A stretch of 64,000 nucleotides of DNA. It comes from Hymenopellis radicata. Lineage: Eukaryota > Basidiomycota > Agaricomycetes > Agaricales > Physalacriaceae. The notes below the pieces were generated by a model. That model saw nothing but the letters and a program-made list of their open reading frames with translations, was not told the origin of the DNA and did no database searches. The position numbers and the translations under genes were made by a program. How positions within the stretch are numbered: position 1 is the first letter of the stretch; each line of letters begins with the position of its first letter. Below, one piece after another: positions 11,040-21,700 of this stretch. The stretch spans positions 1-64,000 of the forward strand of contig JADNRX010000153.1 in the NCBI GenBank assembly GCA_015501595.1, read 5' to 3'.

Positions 11040-11525
11040 TTGCTCGCTCGTCACGCCGTATTGTAAAGCTTCGAGGGAATTGAGCTTAAGAAGGAACGTC
11101 ACGTAGCTCCGTAGCTAGCGAACGTGAATGGATGATGATTTCCCGATCACTGGTGTGACCGAGAGAGATGATGATGTCGAGCGTCAAGCTCGGTAATGAC
11201 TCGTCGAAGGACTCGAACTCAGTTTCAGAACTTAAGTTTTCACACTGCGCGTTTCATGGGCACCGAACCCGGGCCTCGCTAGATGAACACGCGTCGGAAG
11301 ATAAAAGTTGTAAAAAAGAAGATCCTTGTTTTGTACCTACGCGCCGTCTTATATAGTCTAGCTACTGCGATCGAAACGGGTAATTAAGAGTAATAGAAAG
11401 CGAAAAGAAACTCGTAGAAGGAAATAGAAGTAACTAGAACGAAGGAGAAAGAACGCGTACACACGAATGAGTCATAGGATGTTAACTCCTTTTGGCATAG
11501 TGAGATGAACCCTCACAGAGCCCCC
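11040..11525. other. Non-coding region beyond the split ORF
   Basis: On the minus strand this follows the stop of the interrupted ORF (TAG at 11526). It contains a TATATAAGACGG-like sequence around 11345-11357 and could be an LTR or downstream regulatory region of whichever element owned that ORF. I could not find a second copy in the window, so an LTR call is not supported. Confidence 0.3.
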
Positions 11526-12268
11526 CTACTCGAGATTAGCCGTTTCCGCGCTTACTCCGGCTGCGAGCTTGGGGCACCTGCACCTAACCGGCGGGTCCGA
11601 CAAGTGGTTCCAAGACAATCCGGGCGCGTACAAAATGGTGCAGATTTCGCACACCCCGGGTTGATTACCCGAAGTCTTGCGGAAACCGCCCTTGCGATAA
11701 GGGGCCGGGCGAGAACTGGAGGTCGCCCTTCGATCAGGTCCCACCTCGAGGGTTCGAGAGAGACGATCGTGCTCTGAGGTAGCCGGGGCTTCATCGTCCG
11801 ATGACGGGTATTCCAATGTCGGAATGTCGTCGTCCCAATGAATGTTTGATGGCTTCAAACTTACGTCAGTACCTGGCCGGTTGCTAGAGCGAGGATACAC
11901 GCTTACCGCTGCATTGTTGACTGCAGGGACTGGCCAGACGGGCGCTTCCCAAGTCGCTGGCAGGCCTCGGTCGTTCACGATCTCGGTGCATGGGAAATGA
12001 AGATCGCTGATTTCCTGGATCGAGGGGGTCGGACCATGCGAAGCTAGATAAACCTCGGGGAGACGAATTACGTCCTTGTACGAGCCGTCTTCCCTAGCCG
12101 CGGCTAACGCTCTTTGGAACGCCCTTAGGACTGGCTTCGGCGCTTGACCATAAGTCAACTGAACGTCCATGTGCCAACGGATAATTCGACAGCCGGGGCT
12201 GATTTCTTGGGTTCGCTGGAAGAGCCAGTTGACGAGGGGATAGTGCCGGGGGCTCAGGACTATGTCGC
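11526..12268 (-). pseudogene. 3' part of an ORF split by a hAT insertion
   Basis: The frame enters from the 8-bp duplication at 12261-12268 and runs through VLSPRHYPLVNWLFQ to TAG 11526, giving about 245 codons. It is in frame with the 5' part at 17483-18526: the duplicated bases encode Arg-Asp-Ile on both sides. The C-terminus has a cysteine cluster (GVCEICTILYAPG ... VRCRCPK) after a proline/serine-rich linker with an acidic patch (YPSSDDEAPATSEHD). I do not recognise the family. Because the reading frame is intact on both sides, the insertion is likely recent. Confidence 0.75.
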
Positions 12269-12929
12269 TAGGGATGGACACCGTTACCGTTTTTCGGTCC
12301 AGACGGTACCGTCTTACGGTCACGGCGTCTGTACCGTGAGCGCGTCGCGCATGAACCCTACGGTACGGTCACGGTTCACCCAAGCACCGTAAGGACCCGT
12401 CAGATACGGCCGCCTCGGCCGTTTTACGGTTGCCTGGAGAGAACTTATCTAGCCAATCGCAGCGTAGCTTGAGTGAATGCACATGCTTCCACTGATAACA
12501 GCCATTGATTTCCGAGCAAGGAAGTAAAATGACAAGAGCGGCGTTGCCATTTTGAGACGTGTGAACACGCGGACCGAAGACTTCCCACGGTTTCCTCTCT
12601 GCTTCGAACCATCACCGAACGCTGGTACGACCGCGTATGCGAAGACTTTTACCATCCGAACTTCGACACAGCAATACAGCGAAGCTCCATGAGTAGTATC
12701 TATGCAAAATCAAGTACTTGACGCGTCTAGTCGCGTCTAAAGCTTTGAAACACACTCCATGTCAACATATATGCAATTACATTATTTCTGGCTTAGCCTC
12801 AGGCTTTCTGTGGAGACATCCAAGCACGCAATTTTCTGCCCACCCTGAGCCAATCCCGTGTCTTTGATTTCTGACGTGACTTTGGTTTAAGACCAGCCGA
12901 AAGCCTCCCCACATCTCCTTAGATTCATC

Positions 12930-13447
12930 ATGGACAACGATTCCCCGCCCGACAAGGGGGGTCGCTCGCTGGCCCAACCCTTCTCTCATGATACACCATC
13001 TCGTCGCGGTACCCGTACGTCCCGTGCATGCCATTGATGACCGTCGCGCTGACTTGTAATCCTCAGAACCGCCGCCGCGTGAATCACACGCAGTGCTTAC
13101 CGTCTCATCCTCGACATCCGTCTTCAACTTCTCATTGAAATGGTTCCTCTCTCTTCTCCTCGTTATGTCGATACCTATCTTCAGTGTGGTTACCCTCTTG
13201 ACCACGGATAGATCGTTTCTGGAGCGTGTGCTCGAACGTGAACAGTGGGAATCACTTCCTCTTGGTCTCGTAGGCCTCACGTTGTATGGAATAATATTCT
13301 GGCTTATCCTCCGTGAGTTTATAATGCCTTCATTCCAATTCTGGCTGACATTGCTATCAAGTTACGCTTTCGGCGCCGTCCTTTTGGCAGCTTCATCGAA
13401 TTCTCCCACAGCCACCATATCGTTACCACCGCTCTCACGTCTCTCAT
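12930..13447 (+). other. Possible 5' exons upstream of the hAT transposase
   Basis: An ATG at 12930 (MDNDSPPDKGGRSLAQP) can splice over a ~52-nt intron starting GTACGT into a frame running to ~13482 that contains three hydrophobic stretches around 13140-13390 (for example WFLSLLLVMSIPIFSVV). Whether this is a leader exon of the transposase, a separate short gene, or intron sequence is not clear. The frame differs from that of the ubiquitin-like exon at 13448. Confidence 0.3.
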
Positions 13448-16400
13448 ATGCGCCTGGATCGCCTCCGACGCCTCGTCAATGACGAGGCAAGGACCATCTT
13501 CGTTATGGGTCCGTCTGACAAGTCGATTCCCATCTGTATGTATTCATCTTCTAACTTTATTGTTGTCCAACTGATTACTCTCACCAGTGGTGACGAAGAG
13601 TACCACTGTTGCGAACATTGTCTCCTTCCTCCGCGAGAAAGAATACATCCCGAAGTCATCTCTTTCTGGTTTTCTTCGTTACGGATTCTCGATTCCTGGC
13701 CGACGCGCTTTAGTCTTCGGTGATGAAACCATGGCATCATTGAATCTAGGACCACTGAGTCACATTCATTTTCGTGTTAGCTTTCTCGGTGGGGGTATGT
13801 ACCTTCTATGCACTCTGTCTCGTCTTCTAAACATCTCCTCAGCCGATCCGGAGGCATGCGCGCTGAACGCGGATGGAACTTTGAAAGACGCGTCCGAGAT
13901 TGAATGGCATTACGATCCTGATGACCCGAATCCCATGGAAGGCAGTTCAAATGGAGGTCCCGTGGGTATGTACATTCACAACATGCTGTCCGGTTGAGTT
14001 GACGTGAGAATTTAGGACATTCTTCGCGTGGACGCGGACATGATCGCAAGAAGAACCGCCTTCCTGAACTCCTCGCTGCTGAGCGGCTTGACGAAGATGG
14101 TGTTCCGGTTCCATCTATACCGAATAAACGTCGTCGTCGGCCTCGAAAGGCAAAGGACAAAGGCAAAGGAAAGGCAACAGACGATGGACTGGGTAGCGGA
14201 GATGACGGTAGTGATTTTTCCGGTGACGACGACGACGAGACATTGTCTGACTCTGATAGTGATGTTGAGATCACAAACGAAGAGGTAATGTGAACCCTCT
14301 AATTGATGTTCTTGGGCTCATGGTTCCCCTTTAGCTTGCTGATAGTCTCCCGTCAAAGACGGTTCCCGAACATTCGACAGCAAAAGGTTCACATAATACT
14401 CGCAAGGCCAACCGTAAACCCCCGGCAAAGCGACCACGACGTGATTCTTCACCATCCTCAGTGGTCGACAAGGATGTCCCCTCCACGCGCGGCGAAGCCA
14501 ATGTAGGTCAACATTGTCGTTCGCGCTAGTATGGTATCTGACGGTTTTCTAGGTGAAGGGAAAGAAAACAAACCCCATTCACCTGTTCTACGAGTCGTGG
14601 ACCGTTAACGCGGATGGTCAGAAAGGCGAACCCGGCGACAAACATTACAAGTGCTATCATGGTCGGCGGAAGATCATCACGATTACCAAGCGTATGCGCG
14701 GAAACTTGACAAGTGAGTCGCATTTCTGTAAAGAGCCTGGGCAATGCGATTAACAGTGCTTTCAGCCCTCATCAATCATCTCAAGCAACACTTCCCGGCG
14801 ATGCATCGTTTATACGAGCACTTGCACAGTCGTGATACACCTGCCACTGAGGAGGAGCTCTCGTTCGCATCTGGTGCTGTCACCCTTGACCCCGCCAAGG
14901 CATCTGCCTTCATCAAGAAGCTGGAGGCGGCGACCATGAACATTCAGGCAGCCTTTGCTCGTCAAGTGTCGGTACGACATTGGGGTCTTCTTTTTCTGTT
15001 TGTATTCTGATATCATCAAATAGCAAGATTGGGATCAGGCCAAGTTCGAGACACTTCTCGCGGAATGGTTAGTGGCTTGTGATCAACCATTCGAAGAGGT
15101 CGAACGCCCCGAACTGCGTGCGCTCTTGCAGTATGTCCACCACCCGGGGCTCTCAACGTTGCATATTCCTGGACGCAAGGGCATCAAGGCGCGCATTATG
15201 ACTATGGGTGTCGAAGTTGAGGAGAATCTTCGGAAAAAGTTTGCCGTATGTTGTTCGTTCTGCGCTCTTTGTTCGCCGTGTTGAATTTGCTCCTAGGAAC
15301 TACCTGGCATGATATCAATCTCTCTCGATGCGTGGACATCACCCAACGGAATTGCCTTCATGGCAATCATAGCTCATTATATCACAAAGGAAGGTGTCCT
15401 CGGTACGTTGTTGATTTATAGCCACTATCAGACACTTACATCCAGCTAGAGGAGTCTCTTATTGATTTCCGTGAGCTCATGGGTGAGCACTCGGGAGTGA
15501 ACATGGCCGACGCTGTGTGGTCGACTTTGACGAAGTATGACATTCAAGGACGCGTGCGTTAACGTTAGCGTTTATCTCCGACGGCAATGTTGATCTCATT
15601 ATTCCAGATTCTTGCATTCGTGATGGACAACGCGACGAACAACGATACTATGCTTGACGAGATTGAAGACCTCTGCACCAATGCAGGCATCGACTTTTCA
15701 GCAAAACGATCTCGTCTTCGGTGCATGCCTCATACAGTACATTTGGCTGCATTAAAGGTATGTCTTCTATTTCTTTTCGTACCATTTCAAGATCCTGATA
15801 ACTGCCACAAGTTGCTCGAGGCCATAGGTGCCATTAATAAGTCGGAATCAAAGAAGGCTGCTGGGCGCAATTCCGGTTATCAAGAGTCAGCAACCTTGCC
15901 CGTTGACCGCGATCAGGATGAGGAGGCCGTCCTACGAGAAGACGAGGAAACCGAAGACGTTAACGAGACGGATCCGGTGGTCTTGAAATCGGTGAAGAAG
16001 GTATGTCGATATCTTAATTTGTTGTTAATCAAGTTGCTGATGCAAGATAGTTGCGAAAGATTGTTGTTGCTGTTCGGTCCAGCCCTCAACGCCGTCGCTC
16101 CTGGCTTTCGGAGGCCACACGCTGGCTCAAGGAGAAGGCGACAGGTGCCCGAGAGACGGCACTTATGCTGATTCTTGACGTTCGAACACGTTGGGCCTCA
16201 ACTCATCAGATGCTTCGTATGTTAATAGTTCTAAATTCATTCCCTGTAATCAAGCCTTCTTCTTCAGGTCGTGCTCTCGATTATCGACGTGTTATTGATA
16301 CCTATGTCGCTTCCAGCCCCGATCTCGAGAAATACCGACTCACATCTCGTGAATGGGAGGGCATCCGGCAAGTCAGTGATTGGCTTAAGCAATTCCGACA

Positions 16401-17280
16401 TGCTACAACCGAGATGTCGACCACCAAAAAGCCCATGCTCTCGTCGACTCACGCAACGTTCCGTGGCCTTCAGAAGCATCTTCAGAATGTTCTCGCACAC
16501 CTGCCAGACGACACACCACCGGAGATCAAGAAGGGCTTACTTAACGCTCATCGCAAGCTGAGCGACTATTATTACAAGTTTGATCAATCGCCGTTATACA
16601 TCTGGGCAGCGCGTATGTCGTCTCATTATCCGCACACTTCCTATACTAACAGCGTTCATGCAGTTCTTGATCCTCGTATATCCTACAGTGGTCTCAAGGC
16701 TGATTTTGCCGATGATTCAGAGCTCGATGCTTATCTGGAGTCCTCGCGGGAGAGTCTCCAGGAATACTATAATGAGAAGTACTACACATCCCCTTCCTCA
16801 TCGACTTCTCGCTCCCAGCCATCCACGTCGTCTTCGCAGGCATCTTCATCGACATCCTTCCTTGGGAACGGATCTCCGCAAAAGATCAACTTCCGTGCTG
16901 TGTACCGGCAGTCGGTTCCTGCTAATCAGAGCGAGCTTGATCGTTACTTTGGTCTTGCTCGCGAGGACATCGAACACTGCAATCCCGTCGAATGGTGGAA
17001 TCTACGCCGCCATGAGCTCCCCAATCTGTATCGTCTCGCGTGTGACATCATGGCTATTCCCGGTATGTGTCTTAACATTCATTAGTGTGCGTTTTACTAA
17101 CTTCATTGCTCCTCAGGCTCTGCTGTTGCTGTTGAGCGGATCTTTTCCAGTGGTCGGGATACAGTATCGATGCGGCGCGCGAATCTTAGTGCCGAAACGA
17201 TTCGCACCTTGATGCTCGTCAAGCATAAGCTTCGGATGGCGCGCGAGGCTGTGAAGGAGCTTCTAGGCAATGAGGAGTAG
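13448..17280 (+). CDS. hAT transposase with N-terminal ubiquitin-like domain
   Basis: This is the transposase of the enclosing element, acting in the nucleus to excise and reinsert it. From ATG 13448 the first exons encode a beta-grasp-like segment (TIFVMGPSDKSIP ... SHIHFRVSFLGG) ending in Gly-Gly. An acidic and basic linker follows (KRRRRPRKAKDKGKGK, DFSGDDDDETLSDSDSD), then a possible BED-like DNA-binding region (NPIHLFYESW ... HYKCYHGRR ... LINHLKQHFP). The catalytic core follows, with SISLDAWTSPNG (first Asp), FVMDNATNND (second Asp) and RLRCMPHTVHLAALK. The hAT C-terminal dimerisation domain is WWNLRRHELPNLYRLACDI plus AVAVERIFSSGRDTVSMRR. The stop is TAG 17278-17280. About a dozen introns of ~50 nt connect the frames in phase, without a stop. 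The exact first exon is uncertain. Confidence 0.85.
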
Positions 17281-17482
17281 GATTACATTCTAGTTTACTA
17301 TTACTATGTCGATTTCGAGCAATCTTAGAACCGTTACTTCGGCCGCTTCGGCCGTCTTCATTACCGTCCGAACCGCATGAGTTTCTGAAGTGAGACATAC
17401 GGACCGTACTTTGACGGCACCGTAACCGTGGCTACCCGTAGACCTTACGGCCGTGTCCGTAACGGTACGGTATCCATCCCTA

Positions 17483-18526
17483 TATGTCGCGCCAGTCCTC
17501 GTGCACGCGCACCACGCAAGTAAAGCCTGATGGAATAGCCTCCGGGTAGCGAAGTCGCGATTCCTGACGGATTGGAAGGAGGTACTCGTTATGGGACTGG
17601 ATGACGTCAAGAACTCGCTGCTCTTTGAACAGGGAAAGCGTCTGGAGGGGAACGACGCGACCGCAGGCTTCATAGCAATCGTGGACGTACGCCAGAATCT
17701 CGGGATCGATGCGAAGATAGGATTTACGCGGTCCGGAGAGTTCTGATCCGTAATCGCGAAATGAAAAGGGAATGTTGTGACGCAAAAGGTTCCGTACCGC
17801 GGGCCGGTGAGAAGGCTCAGCGAAGTCGAAAATTGCCCCCCTACATTGCCTCGCCTGGATGTCTAGATTCGCCATCAAGCTCAGCGATTCCGGCGACAGA
17901 GATGCTTTCCATCGCGCTTCCCCAACTTGGCACCACCAGCCCTTGATCACGGCTAACATGTCGTTGTACGTGATTTTAGCCAGATTCACCGTATTGACAG
18001 CCGCGTTCCTAGTCATCCTGTCTTCGAGTAGCGCAGCGGAGGATTGCAGATACGGGAGCTTACGAGGAGCGAACTCAGGACTATGAACCACCTCTTTGAA
18101 CGTCTGCTTAACCGCTTCCAACTCGTTGATCAGCTCATACGCGATGGTCCGATCGATCCTGTATACTTCCTTCTCAACCTCCACCACCGGCATCGGGCGT
18201 TCTCCCTTCAAGTCGTCCAGACGACTACCCGAGGAGGACGACGCGCCAGAGCCGTATTTGGCGAACCAGTGGTCCTGCGACTCCAGGGAGGGTTGTAGCA
18301 GGCTCGACGGATCGACTCGGATGTTATCCAGGAAATCCACGTTGTACGCGATCTCGCGAATCCTATCGTCTGTCTTGTGGATCCTGGTCGTAAGCCATCC
18401 TGGATGAACCGCGATATGGTGGTCGATGGTTACGAGGTCGTAGAGACCCGAGTTGGATGGAGCAGGAAGGCTGCCGGCGACGGGAAGCTTGTGAATGCCG
18501 TTGAAGATGAGAATAGAGGGGGCCAT
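17483..18526 (-). pseudogene. 5' part of an ORF split by a hAT insertion
   Basis: The frame starts at ATG 18526 (MAPSILIFNGIHKLPVAGSL) and runs 348 codons into the 8-bp duplication. There it ends on a TAG supplied by the transposon's first bases. Joined in silico to 11526-12260 it gives one 592-codon frame without a stop. The sequence is soluble, moderately charged and has no recognised domain; a segment near residues 115-165 (VEVEKEVYRIDRTIAYELI ... VKQTFKEVV) looks helical. It lies downstream of, and on the same strand as, the gypsy polyprotein. It could be an extra retrotransposon ORF, the first ORF of a second element, or a host gene; the sequence does not decide. Confidence 0.75.
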
Positions 18527-18596
18527 TGGAGAGTCTGGTCGCTGTAGACTGGGGATTTAAGCGTCTGCTTGAGGAGGTTGGTCTTCGTGGTGAGTC

Positions 18597-18603
18597 TTTT
18601 ATA
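18597..18603 (-). promoter_or_regulatory. TATA-like box upstream of the split ORF
   Basis: On the minus strand this reads TATAAAA, about 70 bases before the ATG at 18526. It suggests that the split ORF has its own transcription start instead of being read through from the gypsy polyprotein, whose stop is 188 bases upstream of this box. Confidence 0.45.
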
Positions 18604-18790
18604 AGTCGACGGTCCTACACGCGACTGACGCGTTGCCAGGTTCGAACATTAGCGCGTCTCAGTCCTGCGTCCCACTACTTGCTATCATGCGTGCTTTTTT
18701 GATTTTTATGTCAATGAAAAAGGTGAGAATGCATACTTTTTTAATTTGCTTATTGTTTTATGCGGGATTCGATGAGTTTCTAGAGGATTC

Positions 18791-21700
18791 TCAGAGGTTG
18801 TTTGCCTTCCGATAGGTTCTGAGAATTTCCGGAGCGTTCTTCAATGCCGCTTGCGTTCGCCATGAGTCGAATTGCGGCCCGTAGCCATCCCATCGGACCA
18901 GTAACTCCAGCTTTCCTCCCTTGAACCTGTGTCCTACGATTTCTTCAATCTCCGCTTCTGGCTTTTCCTTTCCTCCTCTTGTCTCTGGCATGATCGAACG
19001 GTCGGGCCAGTGATTAGGCGAAGGTTTGTACGCCTTCAAGTGCTCCACGTTGAAGATCGGGGATCCGGGATACTTACTGCTCATTCGTAGCTTGAAAACC
19101 TTCGGGTTCACAACTTCTTGTATCTCGAAAGGGCCTATCCATTGTTGAGTAAATTTTGCTCCTTTTCCTTTACTTTCTTTCCATTTCAACGAATGCGGGT
19201 TAACCACCACTAGACTTCCTTGTCTGAAGGTTCCAGGAACTTCCTTTCTGCCGAGGTTATAATATTTCGATTGCGATTCTTGCGCTTTCGCTATCGAGTC
19301 TCTCGCGCTAGCGCGTTTCCGATCAAGCTGTAGAAGGAACTCCTTCCCCTTCGTGTTGAGCATGCCTCCGTTTGCAGTCAGGGAAGTTCTATTCTGATTT
19401 AACCTGTCCAGCGGGGATACCGGTTGAAACCCGTATAATACGTTGAACGGGGTTTCCTTCGTAGACGCGCTTTGATGAGAGTTGTAGGCAAACTCCAGTA
19501 AATGCAGGAATTCGAACCAGTCCTTTTTGTCTTTGGAAACGTAGGCTCTAAGCATCGTTTCTAACTGCTTGTTCAGGTTCTCCGTCTGTCCGTCATGCTG
19601 AGGGTGATGAGCGGACTAGACCTGGGCACGAGTGTCGGATGTTTAAGTGTGCACCTGGGTGCACTCGGCACTCACACCCGGGTGTCGAGTGTTTGCCGGT
19701 GCCGGGTGGGGTGTTTGCACGGGTGGGTACACGAGTGCGGGTGTTCAGCTTTGGGCCACGAGTACCCGTGCTCAGACACCCGTGTAAACACTCGAGTATT
19801 TGGATACATATTTATACTGAATTTACAAATTTATTACAATTTAAACGAGCCCATACACTCCTTAAAACGACGTGTACAAGAATTTCTTGTAATCCGGCGC
19901 TTCGGGCCGAGACCCGAACGGCCGCGTAAGCGTCTGATCGTGTCCGATCTTTCTCTCTCAACGCTCACCACCACTGCCTACGACGACTCGTCGCTCGACC
20001 TTGAGTCGGCGACGATGATACCGGTGCTCGACTCTGTGTCGGCATCGATATGGGAGAACGACTTTGCGTCGTCTCAATGGATACAACCTGATGGACGCGT
20101 AAGCCCGCAAAAACAGGCAGCACACACCAAATGATGGACAACGGCGAGTCGCTGACGCTGCCCGCCGCGCTCAATAGCGCGCTTGAAGAGCGGGAGCGGG
20201 GATCTGGGCTGCCGCGTCGTCTGCAGGCGACGCGGCAGAGGTACGTTTTTCTTATCTCTTCTTGATGTTGGCGACGTCTCAGACGTTGTTAAATCTTTTA
20301 TTATACTAACTCTCTATTCTAGGTAAACTACTCAATCTTCACGGGTAAGCCCTCGAGCGAGGCACCATACACCGAATGCCTCACCATCCCCTACCTCAAA
20401 TCTGCCTTCCCCACACATCCCACGCGTCATTAGTGTCATGCACCGCCGATGCTCCTCCCGCAATTGCTGGAGGATGCCGACGTGGCATGAGGTGACCGCG
20501 AGTGAGGTGGAGGACGTCGAGGATGCGGGTGTACACGGGTACACCCGTCACACTACACGGGTGGCGGCACACTCGGGTGTGCGCAACACCCGCGAATGGG
20601 TGCGGCACTCGAGTGCCGCACCCGGGTGCCACTCGAGTGCGGGTGTCCGGCTCCGAGCCGCGAATGACCCGCCCTACGAGTGCGAATGCACCCGTGTGGG
20701 CACTCTTGCCCAGTCTAGAGCGGACGATATACTCATCTTTGTCTTCAGGAATTTGGCTATTCCTTTCCAGAAATCTGCAGTCCATCTTGGATCTCTGTCG
20801 GCTATGATGTTGTCTGGAAGCCCGAACCTAGTCCCGACGTGTTTTACGAATAGCTTAGCGAATTCCTCCGCGTCCGCTCCAGTCGTAGTGGCAATGAACT
20901 GCGCGTGTTTCGATAGGCGATCCACGATTACCAGAATGGCGTTGAATCCTCCAGACCATGGTAGGTCAACTATGAAGTCGAGCGACACTGATTGATAAGG
21001 ACGGTCCGGGATGGGATTCGGCATTAAGAATCCGTACTTCTTAAAGTTGGATGTCTTGATTTTCTGACAAACGTCGCAGGTATGGCAGAACTCCTCTATG
21101 TCTTTCTTCATCCTGGGCCAGTAAAACTTCGAACTGAACTTCCTCCAGAGGTGCGCCGGGCTTAAATGCGCAGTCTCGACTGGACTTTCATGTCCTTCCG
21201 TTAGCAACTCCTGTCTCAGTACTCTGGGGACACACAGCCGTGGTTGGAAGTCTGCGTCCAGGAAGTATAATAGATCCTGTTCGTCGATTAGAAATCTCTT
21301 TCCTAATGAACGACTATCCATTGATTTCCTTGCTTCCTGATATACCGTCCTAAATTCTCTGTCTTTTTTATATGCGTCCACGAATCTCACGCGTAGTTGC
21401 GAATCCATATGGACCATCGTGATTTTCTTCGGTAATCCATCATCTGCTTCTTCCTGTTGCAAGTTCCATAACTTCGTCGAGTTCGCGTCTAGTAATTCGT
21501 CGGACTGAGACTCGGGATCAATTGCTCGATCGTGTTCTCCGATCGGATCAGATGTAACTTGCTCTTGATCTTCGATGTCATTTTCTGTTGTCTTCACTCC
21601 TTTCTCCCCCCCTGCATCGAAGTCTGGAGCATCAATCTCTAACTTCTTCGCCTGGCTTCGTGTCATGATGTAGGCGTCGCCTACAATCCACATGGCGTCT

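Larger units (their letters stand above)
12269..17482 (+). mobile_element. Full-length hAT transposon, 5.2 kb, perfect 8-bp target duplication
   Basis: The left end reads TAGGGATGGACACCG and the right end, inverted, TAGGGATGGATACCG. Both are flanked by TATGTCGC (12261-12268 and 17483-17490). The outer ~160 bp at each end are packed with ACGGT/ACCGT units and contain a shared CGGCCGCYTCGGCCG palindrome (~12405 and ~17340), typical of subterminal transposase-binding repeats. The interior carries a multi-exon transposase gene with an intact C-terminal dimerisation domain. TIRs, duplication, subterminal repeats and gene are all present, so it is a candidate autonomous element. Confidence 0.9.

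Noticed and set aside
11040..11525. LTR of the gypsy element
   Set aside because: A TATA-like box is present but no second copy, TG...CA boundaries or primer site could be found.
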